In this document: in pieces, positions 10,314 through 22,072 of the stretch
How the letters are laid out: each line of letters starts with the position of its first letter
How positions within the stretch are numbered: position 1 is the stretch's first letter
Source of the DNA: Hermatobates lingyangjiaoensis
Lineage: Eukaryota; Arthropoda; Insecta; Hemiptera; Hermatobatidae
DNA: 64,000 nucleotides
Reading direction: 5' to 3'
Assembly (NCBI GenBank): GCA_026182355.1
Contig: JAPFBL010000068.1
Coordinates: 1,302,001-1,366,000, forward strand
The notes under the pieces: generated by a model
Seen by the model: the letters and a program-made list of their open reading frames with translations, nothing else
Database searches by the model: none
What the model was told of the DNA's origin: nothing
Program-made: the position numbers and the translations under genes

Positions 10314-10640
10314 CTAACACTCACTATTCTGGATCATTTCAGCTTCTTGAAGCCTTCTGGAGAAGAAAAAGAAGAAGAAGAAATACAAAAGGTAAGACTG
10401 AGAGCGTCCACCGACCGACTCAACGTCATATATAATTATACTTTCTCGATAAAAATACGATCGGAAATGGACAAATAAAATTGAATGTAGGTAAATGAAA
10501 AAACAGAAACAACAGAAACTTACAGCCACTAATATTTGGTTTGAACGGTCTTCAGGGGAGATAAGAGAAGGAACCAAACGAAATGGTAAAGAGACGTTTG
10601 GAGACCAACAATGTTGCCGCATACGCCCCAGTCACATACA
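10314..10640 (-). mobile_element. PLE pLTR-like fragments with hammerhead-like motif
   Basis: Minus strand: CTGAAGA (10549-10555), CCGTTCAAACC-type stem, AAATATTAG, followed by a tail ending near 10460 in a CGATCGTAT-like block. The order matches the plus-strand element at 651-835. A second, more decayed piece (cttcttgaagccttctgg, 10342-10359) adjoins it at 10314-10430 and resembles the relic at 47200-47330. Confidence 0.45.
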
Positions 10641-12300
10641 AGAAGGTAGACAGGAATCAATTTAAAATTAAGTATAGGATAGGGGAGTGAAAAAATAAAA
10701 AATAAAGGAAAAACCGAGGGATTAACAGAGGAAGTGATACAAAAAACAATTATAAGTTAGAAGGAAAAGAAACGAACTATTTATACATCAAATTGCTTTG
10801 ATTTGATATCCATCGTAATTCATATTTAAAACAGTTTTAAAAAATACAGTAAATCGAACTTGTACAACTGTAAACATGATGTTCTTCATGTGCTATCATG
10901 GTTATATAGTCTTCAAGTATAAATTATTAGAAGTCCAAAGTTATAAATTAAATTGAATTTTAAAATAGATGAACATAAATTATATATCGAAGAGGCTAAA
11001 AATAGTTCAATATTGCTTTTAAGAAGACATTAAGTTTTGTCAGTTATACAAATAGACTAGAGGTTTTCAATTACCAGTTGGTTGGGTCGCTATAAGTATA
11101 AATAGACAGAACTCTCAATTTATTGGATAAGGAATATCCGATTTGTGGATTATTCGTGCACAATCCATATAAATTCAGTTAAATAAGAACATAATATCTG
11201 TAAGAAGACCAATACTATATCCGGAAATGGGAGACATTGAGATCTATAAACAAAAATTACTCATTTTATTATAAAAGAAAAATTATGGAGTATGTTAATT
11301 CTTACAAAATCTATTTTTATTTTATATATGTCTTAGTTTCTTTATCTTATGGGATCCTTTATCTTAAAGATAGCTGCCTTTAATAATTTAATTTATAAAA
11401 TTAAATTATTAAATTATTAATTAAAATTCTTATTTTAATAATTTAAGAAGAAGGCTCAAATGTTAGTGAAATCTCAAATCATAGAAGGATGGAAAACCTT
11501 GTTTAAGCCTTGTAATAATGAGTCAGCACATTGTCCATCCAATGGCTCTACTCAAGAAAGATCCTAACAATTCGTTACTACTAAGAAACAAACTAATGGA
11601 CTACCGTTGAAAAGTAAACAGGCCAAAAAGGAACGTGGTGCCAAATAACTTATGAGTCAAACTTTTTTTGTCTCCATAGCAGTAGTAAAATTATAGCGTT
11701 AGGGGTTCAGAGGAAAAAGCTTTTATATTTTAAACTAGTTTTATAATAGTTGATTTTTAACAGTAATAGAGTAGGTGCATTATTATAATGTGTGTTTGAA
11801 AAAAGAAAATATTTGGAAGTGGCATAAGAGGCCATATTATACCAAAATAACTTATTTAGTTCAAACACTTGTTATTCAATAAATGATTTAGCAGTTACAC
11901 ATAAAAAGTTGAATATGAAGTCCAATAAACCAATGCAAACGAATATTTTCAAGTTTTGAGTGAGTCAACTACTTTAGAGTAAGAACAGTGCAGTATTTGT
12001 AATATTGCTGTGACTCGAGTTCAGTGACATTCTTGGAACCATTTGCAAACTGACAGGAAGGCTTTGGAGTTTCTAAAGTTGAATCACACACAGCAGCTTC
12101 TTTATTATATTTACGTACATTTGCTTTATTAGGACTTCTTTTCTTCCATAATGGTTGCTACGATTAGCTGAACTAAATAACCATATATGACTACCTAATA
12201 TAAATCTCTTTATTATCAAACATTTAAAAAAACCATCCCCAACTATTACTTATTTGTAATACATCTTAGAATATATTGAAGCCTAGGTCTTGGAAATGAA
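10641..12300. other. AT-rich non-coding sequence
   Basis: Includes an AT-only self-complementary stretch at 11378-11450 (TAATTTAATTTATAAAATTA-like). Otherwise no recognised feature. Confidence 0.45.
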
Positions 12301-12309
12301 CTTTTCCTT

Positions 12310-12780
12310 ATCATACCAACGTTTTGATGTATATATACAACATTATCAGGACTACAAAACAAGCAAGGTAAAGCTATAACCAACGACCAACGACCAACGA
12401 GAGTTTCCGTGCAATGCTGCACGTTGGAGTCAGGCAGTTCCAAGAAAAGCTATAATATTTTCAACGACTATATATAAATCAATACGGGCTACTATACTAA
12501 CAATAAAAACTTAAAAATACTTGGTTGAAAACAAAATATGGCTATTCCTTTGCTATTCTTTAATATATAAATCAACTGTTAATAGGTAATTCTAAACTGT
12601 TGTTCAAACAATAGCAAAGAAAAAGTCATATACACGTTTTGTTTGTAAACAAGTATTTTTAAGTTTTTGTTGTTAGCATAGTAGTCTACATTGAATTTAC
12701 GTACAGCTGTTGAGGATATTATTGCCTTATCTTGTTTTGTAGCCCTGATAATGAAGCATCAATATATCAAAACATTAGCA
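12310..12780. mobile_element. Degenerate palindrome with hammerhead-like motifs at both ends
   Basis: Inner arms 12487-12559 and 12610-12685 are imperfect reverse complements sharing ACTTAAAAATACTTG. The outer parts also pair: CCTGATAATG with a following stem and CAAAACGTT on the minus strand at 12322-12349, and on the plus strand at 12745-12775. The first box reads CTGATAA, so the invariant G of CUGANGA has changed in both copies. It is an older copy of the same architecture seen at 5736-6410. Confidence 0.5.
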
Positions 12781-12939
12781 TAATAAGGAAAACTGCATTT
12801 CCAATAACTAGCACTCAAAAAAAAAAAAAAAAAAAAAACCTTACAACATACGAGTTGAAAATATGTTGAATGAAAAGAACAAGAACAATTTGAATATATA
12901 TATATATATATATTAATGAAATTTCTAAACAGTCCAAAC

Positions 12940-13060
12940 CGAATAGATAAATAAATGAAAAAGACAGTACATAAAAGAAACGAAAACACTTTCTGATGAC
13001 GAGGCCATCGAAATATAGTAGTGATGTCAGTAAATGTGTTCTTTTGAAAATTCTACTTTA
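12940..13060 (+). mobile_element. PLE family G fragment
   Basis: Holds the ribozyme-like motif at 12993-13013, then an AAATATAGTAGTGATGTC block and a TGTGTTCTTTTG tail, as in 6466-6605 and 32868-33040. It is preceded by a (TA)n tract at 12894-12913. Confidence 0.5.
12993..13013 (+). ncRNA. Hammerhead-ribozyme-like motif (family G)
   Basis: CTGATGA, C, GA-GGCCA-TC, GAAA. Both conserved boxes are intact; the stem II pairing is short (GA/TC, or CGA/TCG if the spacer and the G of GAAA pair). Confidence 0.4.
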
Positions 13061-14400
13061 TTTATATATTAAATAATATAAACCCCTATTTAATTATGGT
13101 TTTAATATATAATGAAATTCATCATTCTAAATATACACGCTTCTCCATAACCACTATTCAAAATATTTTTTTTTAATAAATATATTATATTAATGGTAAA
13201 TGATACAAATAGTCTACTATGTTTGTATTATTTTTGTTGGAATTAAAAGTTCAATTTCTCATATTGATTGAAAATAATGAATAAGAATTATTCAGGAAGG
13301 AAGGGTTAAATAAACCAATGCAATTAACTGTGGATGTCAATCTGTCAAACATTGAAGCAGGGAAAGGTTTTTATGACATGATTTCAATTGGCTGAAATAT
13401 TATGTAACGTTGCTTTGTTTGAACAGTATTCAGGAATTCACTACTACATATTGAATCACACCAATGTGGTGTTTTACGACCAATTTTATCCCTTTAAACC
13501 AGCAGTAATAGAGTTAAAATACTAATAAAAGGAGGTAATTTAGTAATTTTAAAAGCAACACATGAAAGAACAAACCAAATTAAAGTACTCTACTAGAAGG
13601 CAAAGAGCACGTTAAACAGATCAAAGTGATTCATTGAAAAACTGTAATGTATATACAAGCTTTCAGAATCAATTATAAGTCAAAACTTCTACATTTTGTT
13701 GCAAAACTCACCTCTCCGGTTATTGAAAATATCAAAATTGTTATTCAGTTCGCACTGAAATAGTAATCAAACTTGAAAATGCTGTCAGTACTCAGTAATC
13801 CCAAAATACTAACACCTTAAGAGTTAGTAGTTTTGACAAAATTAAAATTTATCTATCATACTTTGGTCGAAAAAGTAACTTTCACATGATACAACATTTT
13901 TCAAGAACAATATGATACATTTAAACTATTGGGCCAAATTTAGGAGAGTTAAAATTTGATCGTCTGAACTGAACGTTGCTGATACCTATATAACCCGATT
14001 CTTCATTTGTTATTTATTTAACAGCTGACTTTGTTGTTTTCATTATTCTCGTGCTAGGCTCTCAATGAAAGCAGAGTGTAAAACTTTTGCAGTTTGTTGG
14101 AATATTTCTTCTGCTCTGCACTATATCTGTTGCACAGCCCCGACACAATGAAAGTAAGCTTGAGAACGGTTATGCAGGCCAAGTCTTAATCAGGCTCCAG
14201 ATTAACCCTCCAAATGATGTCCATCACCAGTTTTAAAACAAAGTAAAACCTTTCCATATATGCCTCTTCAATTCAGCCGTTTTCTGTGTGTTTAGTTACA
14301 ACTACTGTTATTCAATCTTTGCATTTACTGACTTCAATGAACTGACTTCAAAAAATAGTCATCTCTTCATGCTAGTCGATCAGCTCTCACATTAAAGAAA
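13061..14400. other. AT-rich non-coding sequence
   Basis: No recognised gene or repeat. The stretch at 14475-14520, read on the minus strand, contains GATGATGATGACGACG near a GGTTGAAAAG string. This could be a decayed ribozyme-like end downstream of the GIY-YIG fragment. Confidence 0.4.
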
Positions 14401-14668
14401 AAAAAGGCTTACATGAATAGGATCGATTTAATATTCATAAAATTAATGAATAAATTATTTTTTACAATTTCCTTCTTTTCAACCATCATCAAATCGTCGT
14501 CATCATCATCGTGTTTGAAACAGACATTGTCAGCCTTTAATATTTTTTTAAATTTCATTAAATAAATATTGTACTGAACAGATATAAGAAAAATAAAGTA
14601 CATATTTATTAATTTTGCCTTATTTTTTTGGTTCTTTGATTTTTACTATCAAGTAAAATTTACGATTG

Positions 14669-15034
14669 TTAAGTACAAACAATATTACGATTGTTTCCTA
14701 AAATTGAAGGGGTCTTAATTTTCTTACTTATTTCTTTTGTCAATATTTCATCCAGTTTGTGCAATCCAGGACTATTGTTTATTAAATTTCCATAGATGTT
14801 CTTTATGAAGGCACTTTCAATAATATTTCTCTTTCTTTTTGAAGCCACAAAAATTAATTCTTTTGCTTCCCTCCAATTTATTAAATGATTTTTGTTCCTT
14901 ACATGCAAGTACAAGGCACTCTTTTTATCTTCCCGTCTAATAGAATATTGGTGTTGTTTTAGTCTTGTAGGAAGACCTTTAATTGTGGTATTGTGGTGTT
15001 TAATTTCATATATTATATTAAGAGTTATTGTTGA
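14669..15034 (-). pseudogene. PLE GIY-YIG endonuclease C-terminal fragment
   Basis: The minus-strand frame is open from 15034 to a stop at 14669 (about 121 codons). It reads IKGLPTRLKQHQYSIRRE, then an SALYLHVRNKNHLINW block, then R-N-I-I-E-S and N-N-S-P-G-L-H-K-L-D-E-I-L. The order T-R-L-x-x-H, H-x(4)-I-x-W, R-x-I-I-E-S and N-S-G corresponds to the catalytic part of the GIY-YIG nuclease fused to PLE reverse transcriptases. The first GIY half is weak or missing (NIIYEIKHHN). The frame begins next to a (TA)n tract with an upstream stop, so it is a 5'-truncated retroelement remnant. Confidence 0.65.
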
Positions 15035-15047
15035 TTATTAATCTTTC

Positions 15048-15048
<1 letters not shown>

Positions 15049-15097
<49 letters not shown>

Positions 15098-15098
15098 A
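15049..15098. repeat. (TA)n microsatellite
   Basis: TA tract between the GIY-YIG fragment and a ribozyme-bearing hairpin element. Confidence 0.95.
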
Positions 15099-15103
15099 TT
15101 AAA

Positions 15104-15345
15104 GGTGAATCACAAACACAGAACTAAGGAACACAAGCGACTTGTGTAGACCCAACCGTCGATTCACAAGTGCGCTTGGTGTCCCTTTCTCAACTCTGCT
15201 GATGAAGGTTCAACCGAAAATTAGAGACAGTAAATGTATTTGTTCCTTAGTTCTGTGTTTGTGATTCACCGTGAAATGTTTGTTGTCCTTTTGAATCGTT
15301 TTCGTGTTTATAATATATATACATATATATATATCCAATTTTCGG
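15104..15345 (+). mobile_element. PLE-like hairpin element with hammerhead-like motif
   Basis: Left arm 15106-15137 (GGTGAATCACAAACACAG...) is the reverse complement of 15240-15271. The loop side carries CTGATGA...GAAA at 15199-15219. A tail resembling that of the 651-835 element (TTTTGAATCG, then TTTATAATATATA) leads into TA repeats at 15312-15334. Confidence 0.6.
15199..15219 (+). ncRNA. Hammerhead-ribozyme-like motif
   Basis: CTGATGA, A, GGTT-C-AACC, GAAA. This is the shortest clear version, with a four-base-pair stem II and both conserved boxes exact. The one-nucleotide spacer is again present. Confidence 0.45.
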
Positions 15346-15419
15346 TTCGCTCTACAATTATTCAACACTATTTTTTTTTACCGAAATCTGGCCCAGCGTG
15401 AAATAAATTTCAATAAAAC

Positions 15420-15475
15420 ACCTTTACTGAAATTAGCCAAAGGTTTGTCTACATTTTTAGACATCTTCAGTGCTA
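15420..15475 (-). mobile_element. PLE relic with hammerhead-like motif
   Basis: Minus strand: CTGAAGA, T, GTCTA-loop-TAGAC, AAACC (15444-15470). The stem pairs perfectly, but the G of GAAA is missing. The flanking ACTGAAATTAGCC text is not seen elsewhere. Confidence 0.4.
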
Positions 15476-17370
15476 CATAAATTCAGAATTAATTACAATA
15501 GTATAAAAAATATGTTACATTATTTATTTGAATATACATTAATTCCTTGGTAACTTATATAAAAGAAAAAAAAAACAAAAAAAAGAGTTTTCTAATGACT
15601 GGTATATTCTAATCAACTACAGTGCTACTAAACATTCGATATCACATTTAGATAATTAGGGAAATTTGAAAAAAATCACTATACATCGGAAAAAAATGGA
15701 ACTAAAAAATGTTTTATAATAAGTAATTAATAAACTATATATCTTACTTAGGTTATCAGTATCAGTTTATTTATTGCATGCATGCTAGGTTTTCTAAAGG
15801 TGAATCATTTCTTTTATTAGCTTCTTATTTTTACTGTGTTCATACTCTATAATCTAGACGACACAAAGATTGATTGTATAACATTGATTTGAACATTCGA
15901 GTCAATGGCGGTAACAGGACACGCTAGGGGATCTTAACCTACGGGTCATGAGCTGGAATGGGGTCACGAACCCAAACAGGCTTGCAGATCGATTTTATAT
16001 AAAACATTAACAATTAGCATATAACATACATCGAGGAATAGCCAATACACAAGTACAAGGCACTCATGGTGACACAAATATCAGAAGTGCATGCAAACTC
16101 TGTGCACTGATAACCCGAAATCTTTAGAACCTTATTGTAAGGTAGTTATTTTTCAGCAATATCAAATGTCTCTATTACTTTAGTCATTCTATAGCAAAGG
16201 TCACAATCAACACTTTCAGAATAACCTGATTCGTAATAATCCAGTCACCAAAAATTTTCTCCCTACATTTTCCTAAAGATTTTCAGAAAAAAAAAATATC
16301 CTTGGATTTCCAAGCAAACAAAACAAAAAATTAATTACGTTGTAAATAAGTTTGATATCACATTTGATATTATAGTGTAGGCCACTCAAGATTTTTTAAA
16401 TATGATTCAAGTAAATAAATCAAAGAAGTTGGCACAGTATTTTTAGGACTATACTAACACTGGTATACACTGCTAATACTTATTTTTCCTAATACTGTAA
16501 AAAAGTACGTGGATAATGATATAATTCATAATAATCTACGGAATTAAATTTTAACTATATTTTTACAGTTTCAATTTAATGACTGAGAGGATGCTTATCA
16601 CTAACAAAAACAGTTAATTTCCATATCATATTTCAAAATATATCTGTGAAGAAACTTTGAACCTTTATTTTTAGTATATTTTAACATATTAATTCAATAA
16701 TTGTTGATTCAATAAAAATTGACATTCACATAACAATAACAAATACATACTTTTTGATTCCATAATTCTGAGAGCTTTTTTAGATTCACATACTTATATT
16801 TTATAGGAAAAATAATTATATATGTTTGGTTCATTTAAAAATATCTTATGTATATTTGAATAATTCTAATTGTATAAACTTAAACCAATGCATTTAATTT
16901 GATAACATCCTGCCAAGTGCAACTTAGCACACCTAGTGTCATGAACGATTGATTAGTTGGTCACAGCACACTTGATCAAACTTAAAGTATGTTTTTTTTT
17001 TTTTCTTGATACTTCGACTACAATTTCATGTATTTAGAAGTAATTTTGATTTAGGGTTACTCCTTTAGCTTTAAAGTATGTTAAGAGTGATTTGGCTCAG
17101 TAGAGTGCCATGATACTTGTTAAGTAAGCCACAACACATTTGATTTCAGACTTGTGAGTGTGACTTAGGACACGAGAAATAGTGTGAGATAACCATGTAA
17201 GTTACAGTGAATGTAGTCCTATGAAGGATAATATATCCACTTTCATACAAGTATTTTTACTTTACTATAAGTAAAGTATAGTGATCGTGAAAAAATTCGA
17301 TCTCGAGATTTTGACGGAATTACATGTTTTGAGGTACCAGAAGTCGTTTTATGACGTTTTTACGATGATG
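15476..17370. other. AT-rich non-coding sequence
   Basis: No recognised feature apart from short homopolymers (A runs at 16288, T runs at 16992). Confidence 0.45.
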
Positions 17371-17419
17371 TCTGTGTGTGTGTGGGTGGGTGGGTGGGTG
17401 GGTGGGTGGGTGCGTGTGT
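17371..17419 (+). repeat. (TG)n/(GGGT)n microsatellite
   Basis: TG repeats pass into about seven GGGT units. It is a G-rich strand that could in principle form a G-quadruplex. Confidence 0.9.
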
Positions 17420-19180
17420 TAGCATTGCTTGTTACCACGCTACGGTCCAGAATCTTTGATGGATCAAGTTGATATTTTACACAAAAATGGGCCCCATTTA
17501 GACGAAGATCCCTATTGTTTGGGAAGAATTATGCATGATGGGAAAGTCACTTTTTTTGCCAAAAACCGTTTTTTTTAAAACATTTATTTCTCCTAAACTG
17601 ATAACCCTAGAGTTTTGAAATTTTGACATTATCTTTGAAGTTACAAATGCCACAAACGAAAAATATATTCAGAATTTTAAGACAACAGGAAATATTTTTT
17701 TTTCAATAAAATGTAAAAATTTTGACTTATAATTCAATCTCAAACCTTGTGAGAGCGATACAAGCCATACTGTTTGAGGGATCAAAATAAAACTATGCCT
17801 AAAAATAGAACATTATGTGTAAAATGAGTTGAGATATTTTTTTTCAAAATTACATTCGCTAATAGGGCGTTACAGTACGATTTCTGTTTTCAGAAAATGT
17901 TTTTTTGACGCTAAACGGCTCATTAAAAAAAAATGAAAATTTGACCAAAAATGGAACAAAAAATTAGCAATTCATAAAAAAAAAATCATGAAGTTTCAAT
18001 TACGGGAAAGAGCAATAACGATATAAAAACTCTTTGTTTACCCTAGACTAAGAGATCACCTGCTATACTTGTCGAATTTTTTGTATTTTTTTACATTGTT
18101 TACATTGACTTAGAAATTTTTTGAGCAAATCCACTGAGTTAAAATTGATTTTATAAAGGAACAGTTTAAATTGTTTATTGAATTATATGAGATGTAAGAG
18201 GAATAATATTGTGCAGGAAAATGATAACACTCACTCAGAAAAAATTCGTATATATGTTATTTGACAAAGGGGAAGGAAAATGATCTTATTAAATACTAAG
18301 AAGCTTATTATTATTATTATTTTAAAGATTAAAATTCCCAGTATGATAATTCTATAAAAGACCAAAAATGTGAATGATAATTCATAATCTGAATCTTTCG
18401 TTTAGAGATTAATAAATGTAATTATCGTACATCTTTAATTAACAAATTACCTTAAAACAACATTTTCTTCGCAGTTAAAGATGTTTTTCAGAGAAAAAAA
18501 TGGTATTTTCCTGTTTTAAATTTAAAAATTTTACTTTAATATTCAATGTAGAAGGATGTCAAGTAAACGATGTAAGAAATCTACTGGCTGTTTGAACGAA
18601 AGCCATTCTCTTGTAGGAGAATAAATCGTTTCAAGAAATGTTCACTTTGGTTTTTCAAAAATGTTATTACTGCTGTAGTTATACTAATGCAATTATTTGC
18701 AAATAATAAATTATTTGTGATGTACAAAAATAAGCTTATAAATTGATATGTCCTTCAATCACTATCTGTACTAACTCACGAATGCAATGCTAATAATTAT
18801 ATCCCATTTAGATATTTATGTTATGCTTAAATGATACGTTATGTTTTATATACTCAAGAAATTTGACATTGAGTTACTTATAGTAAAGTAGAGTGTAGGC
18901 CACACTTTCTTTAGAGTGCCGACACACAATCATGTAACTTACTAATTAGCGCTATTTTTAAACTTAGGTTTTAATAAAAATTTAATATCCTTATCATTGT
19001 GTAAATTCCTTATTACTTTAAATAGTGTTTTGTGGAAGACCAGCAATGGAACAGTAAAACCCCGAAGCCAAGATGCATCACGACTGCCATATATACCTGA
19101 CACTTTTTTAAATGTTAACTATCGTTTAATGATAAATGTTGATAGACAGATGTTAGGGGATTCAAATAGTAACGCAACAG
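17420..19180. other. AT-rich non-coding sequence
   Basis: The part 17520-18110 has many A and T homopolymers and repeated TTTTGAAATTTTGA-like wording, which suggests an old dispersed repeat. No coding sequence recognised. Confidence 0.4.
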
Positions 19181-19189
19181 AATAACGAT

Positions 19190-19415
19190 GAAAACGTGTT
19201 GGAAGACTCTGGGGTAGAGACTTTGAGAATAGCTGAGCAGTCTGACTGAGGAAGGCCGTCGGCCGTGGTGCAAGCGATCCGCTGGTGCCAGTCGCATATT
19301 GATCCCCGTGTCCCTGTATCGAGCACCGTCACGCTAAACTCCGCCAGTGCTTATTTAATAGCCGCCACGCACACAAGCCCGCCAGCCGAGCCGCCGAGTC
19401 GACTCTACCTTCTGC
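19190..19415. other. GC- and CpG-rich island of unknown nature
   Basis: In sharp contrast with its surroundings, this stretch holds many CpG dinucleotides (for example GCCGCCACG, GAGCCGCCGAGTCGAC). A plus-strand frame open from about 19247 reads AVVQAIRWCQSHIDPRV and ends after about 62 codons. No domain is recognised. It may be an exon, a promoter-type island or part of a less decayed mobile element. Confidence 0.35.
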
Positions 19416-19639
19416 ATCTCATATTCTGACTTCATTCCCAAGACTGCTCTAAAATTGCCTCTCCATCCACCCAACTACACTCACCTGCATTTCGCACATT
19501 TATTTACTGTAACCTAATCAAAAACAAAATTTTGCTTCTTACCTGTCACGCGTTACACCCAAAAAAAAATTACCAGCACTAACAACTACAATATTAATCC
19601 CTTTATCAACAACGTCTCTAATACAAGCTTTTCGTTTGA

Positions 19640-19890
19640 CCCGTGATTCTTCAGATTCTACATTGGGAGTCCTAAATATTACCTAATTCAAGTGCATTTT
19701 GAGTAGGGATCTTTAGCGAGTACCTCACATCGCACAGGTTCAGGACCGATAGCTTAACGTCCTCTCCGAGGGACGACGTACTCTGATTTATTCACTTCCC
19801 ACGAGAATATATCGAGAGCCACGTGGAGATCAAACCCCGGACTACTAGCCCAGAGGCGAGTACATTAACCACTGAGCTAACCTGACTCTC
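19640..19890 (-). mobile_element. tRNA-derived SINE, copy 1
   Basis: The minus strand begins GAGAGTC-AGGTTAGCTCAGTGGTTAA, with box A-like sequence, then a box B-like GGGGTTTGATC, and closes with GGCTCTC, which pairs with the GAGAGTC start as an acceptor stem. The body that follows (GTGAATAAATCAGAG, then CGGTCCTG, then AAAGATCCCTACTC) matches the plus-strand copy at 28252 throughout. This is the standard SINE layout: tRNA-like head plus unrelated body. Confidence 0.75.
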
Positions 19891-20687
19891 TCATGTAACC
19901 TACTGTCAGCTTCCGTCCACAAAATCAATCATACGTACGAAGATGCTGCTTTAAGGGTTCTATAACTACTCTACAAACACTAAACGCAACACACACACAA
20001 GAACACACGTAAAAGAGTTCACACAAATGCACTGCTACATTACAACTGAGCTTCTTCAGAAACTCCTAATGTAATAAATCAGTTGTGTCGATAGATTACT
20101 TTTAGTATATGAACTATAAAACGTTCATTTACTCAGACTTGGTAATAGAGAATTGGCGAATAGACACTGGTAGTATACAATCCCAACTGATAGAGTACCT
20201 GTGATTATTTATGCCCAGGCTAAACTTAGTGGTTGCTAAACCCACATAGAATATAACACACTGAGTACTACTCGATAGACACCATCACTAGAGGCTCTGG
20301 TGGAGGAAGCATGAATACAAAACTGTTAGGATATAAAGAGATAAAGCATGTAGCCAGATTGATAATGAGACAAGTAAGACAACCGTAACTTTCACATAGT
20401 TGCATACCTGTGTATCTCACTTAAGTCGGAGAAGACTTAGCTCTAGAAGTTACCAAGGTTGGGTGGTCTTCAACATTATATGCGAGGAGCTTATTAAATA
20501 CTGAGAAAGTAAATGGAGAGTAGGATAGGACAGTATAACATCCTTTATCAATTTACCGAACCTGGAGCTCCAGGGAAATAAAGAACTCTATCAAGGGGAA
20601 TACTAAATCACTGTGGTCTCTCTCTATTCTAGGAGGAATACGGAACATGCAGTGGACAATATGACTCTCTATCATATTTTAAGGGTA
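19891..20687. other. Non-coding sequence
   Basis: Less AT-rich than average but with no open frame of note. Nothing recognised. Confidence 0.4.
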
Positions 20688-21012
20688 ACCACACCACAAT
20701 GAAAAAAAAAGAAGATCTTTCAACCGTAACAAGTGGTTTTTGGCAGAGCCAAAAACTCAACTCAAACACTAGTTGCAGAAACATCATGGTAAGGGGTTGA
20801 AAGGAGTGGGAGGGAAGAAGGGTATTTTAAAAGGGTGTAAAGTGCAGGAAGGGGCAAAGTTCCAGGCAGAGATGTTTGGGGAAACAAAGAATTACAGTAA
20901 AAAAGAGTAAAAAACTATCTGGTAGCTAGTTGAAAGGCCATAGTCCCTTTTTTTTTGTCATTTCATATTGTGGTTTGATCATTGATTGTTATTTCACGTG
21001 TTTATTTGAAAT
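20688..21012. mobile_element. Inverted pair of PLE family F ends
   Basis: The left part (20688-20760) is the minus-strand family F end, with GATCTTTCAACCGTAACAAG and a damaged TGCCAAAAACC-type first box. The right part (20945-21012) is the plus-strand terminal block TTGTGGTTTGATCATTGATT...TTTCACGTGTTTAT. A spacer of about 185 bp separates them. Confidence 0.6.
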
Positions 21013-21967
21013 ATTTTTCTTGTTCCACCAATAGCAGGAGGCAGGGTGGTGACTGAAGTCCAACAAGAGAAGAACAACTGTTACACACTAAGTGAAACTA
21101 CCACACCAAGTGAGATACGAGAGGAAAGAAAAAATTATAAATATTTTTTATGAAAACACTAATAAGAGAAAACATGAGAGAAAACAATAGAATTTTAATT
21201 TTTTATAATGTCAGGAGGAAAAACATTCGATATCATTATTTGCGTAAAATTTGACAAGGTATATTTCCCAAATGGCAGTATTACTCTAAAGCAACGAAAT
21301 TCTTGTCAACATCTATTCTACTGTGTGACTTGTTGGCTAAAGTTTAAGAAACTTTAGATTAGGCAAACAAAACACCCAACCCATCTGCACACACAGTGGA
21401 GTTATTGAACTTTTCGAGGTCTGAAACCGTCAAAATCTAAACTGTATCTTCTATGCACTTCTTAAACATGTGGTTACCAGAATTACTCCCATACGAATGT
21501 TGCTAAATTTACAGGAAGATGCCTCTTAAAACTGGCAATACGGGATAGTTGCTAATCATACTCCTTGCGGGTAAAATGCAAAGATTGGTAGTAGTAGAAT
21601 TAGGCTAAAAAAGGGAAGTATTGTGTTCTTACAAGGGATTTATCTAGTTCTTTGTTCCTGCGCAGAATGCGATTTGATTGCCTCGGAGCATGCTAAGGGC
21701 ATTACTTTTCATCTTTGTCATACTAAACGGAGTGTTATTCATTTTTTATTCAGACTTTTCTTGATCTATTACCAAATAAGCAGACTTTACTTTACCCAAG
21801 AAAAGTGGTTTTCTATTCAGGTTTTGAATAATTTGACAATATTATACTATCTTACCCAATATTATTATATATCATAGAATTCTTAGTGTCTTATTTATTT
21901 ATATATCTTCTATTTGATTGAGAGCATATTCTTGATTAAATGTATTTGTATTACAAGATTTCAGAAT
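21013..21967. other. AT-rich non-coding sequence
   Basis: An 84-codon frame at 21623-21877 has no recognised motif. Nothing else seen. Confidence 0.4.
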
Positions 21968-22072
21968 AAATACGTGAAATAACAATGATTAAACCACAAT
22001 AGTAATGGGAAAAAGACTAAGATCTTTCAACCGTAACAAGCGGTCTTTGCCAGAGTCAAAAAGCCAACGTCT
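21968..22072 (-). mobile_element. PLE family F fragment
   Basis: Minus-strand copy: CTGGCAAAGACCGC, then TTGTTACGGTTGAAAGATC, then the TTTCACGTATTTAT end. CTGGCAA replaces CTGACGA, so the ribozyme-like core is mutated. Confidence 0.6.

Noticed and set aside
17371..17419. Telomere-like repeat
   Set aside because: The GGGT/TG units do not match TTAGG or TTAGGG and the tract is short and internal.
19820..19890. Functional tRNA gene
   Set aside because: It has box A and B and acceptor pairing, but no clean anticodon arm, and it is fused to a repeated SINE body.
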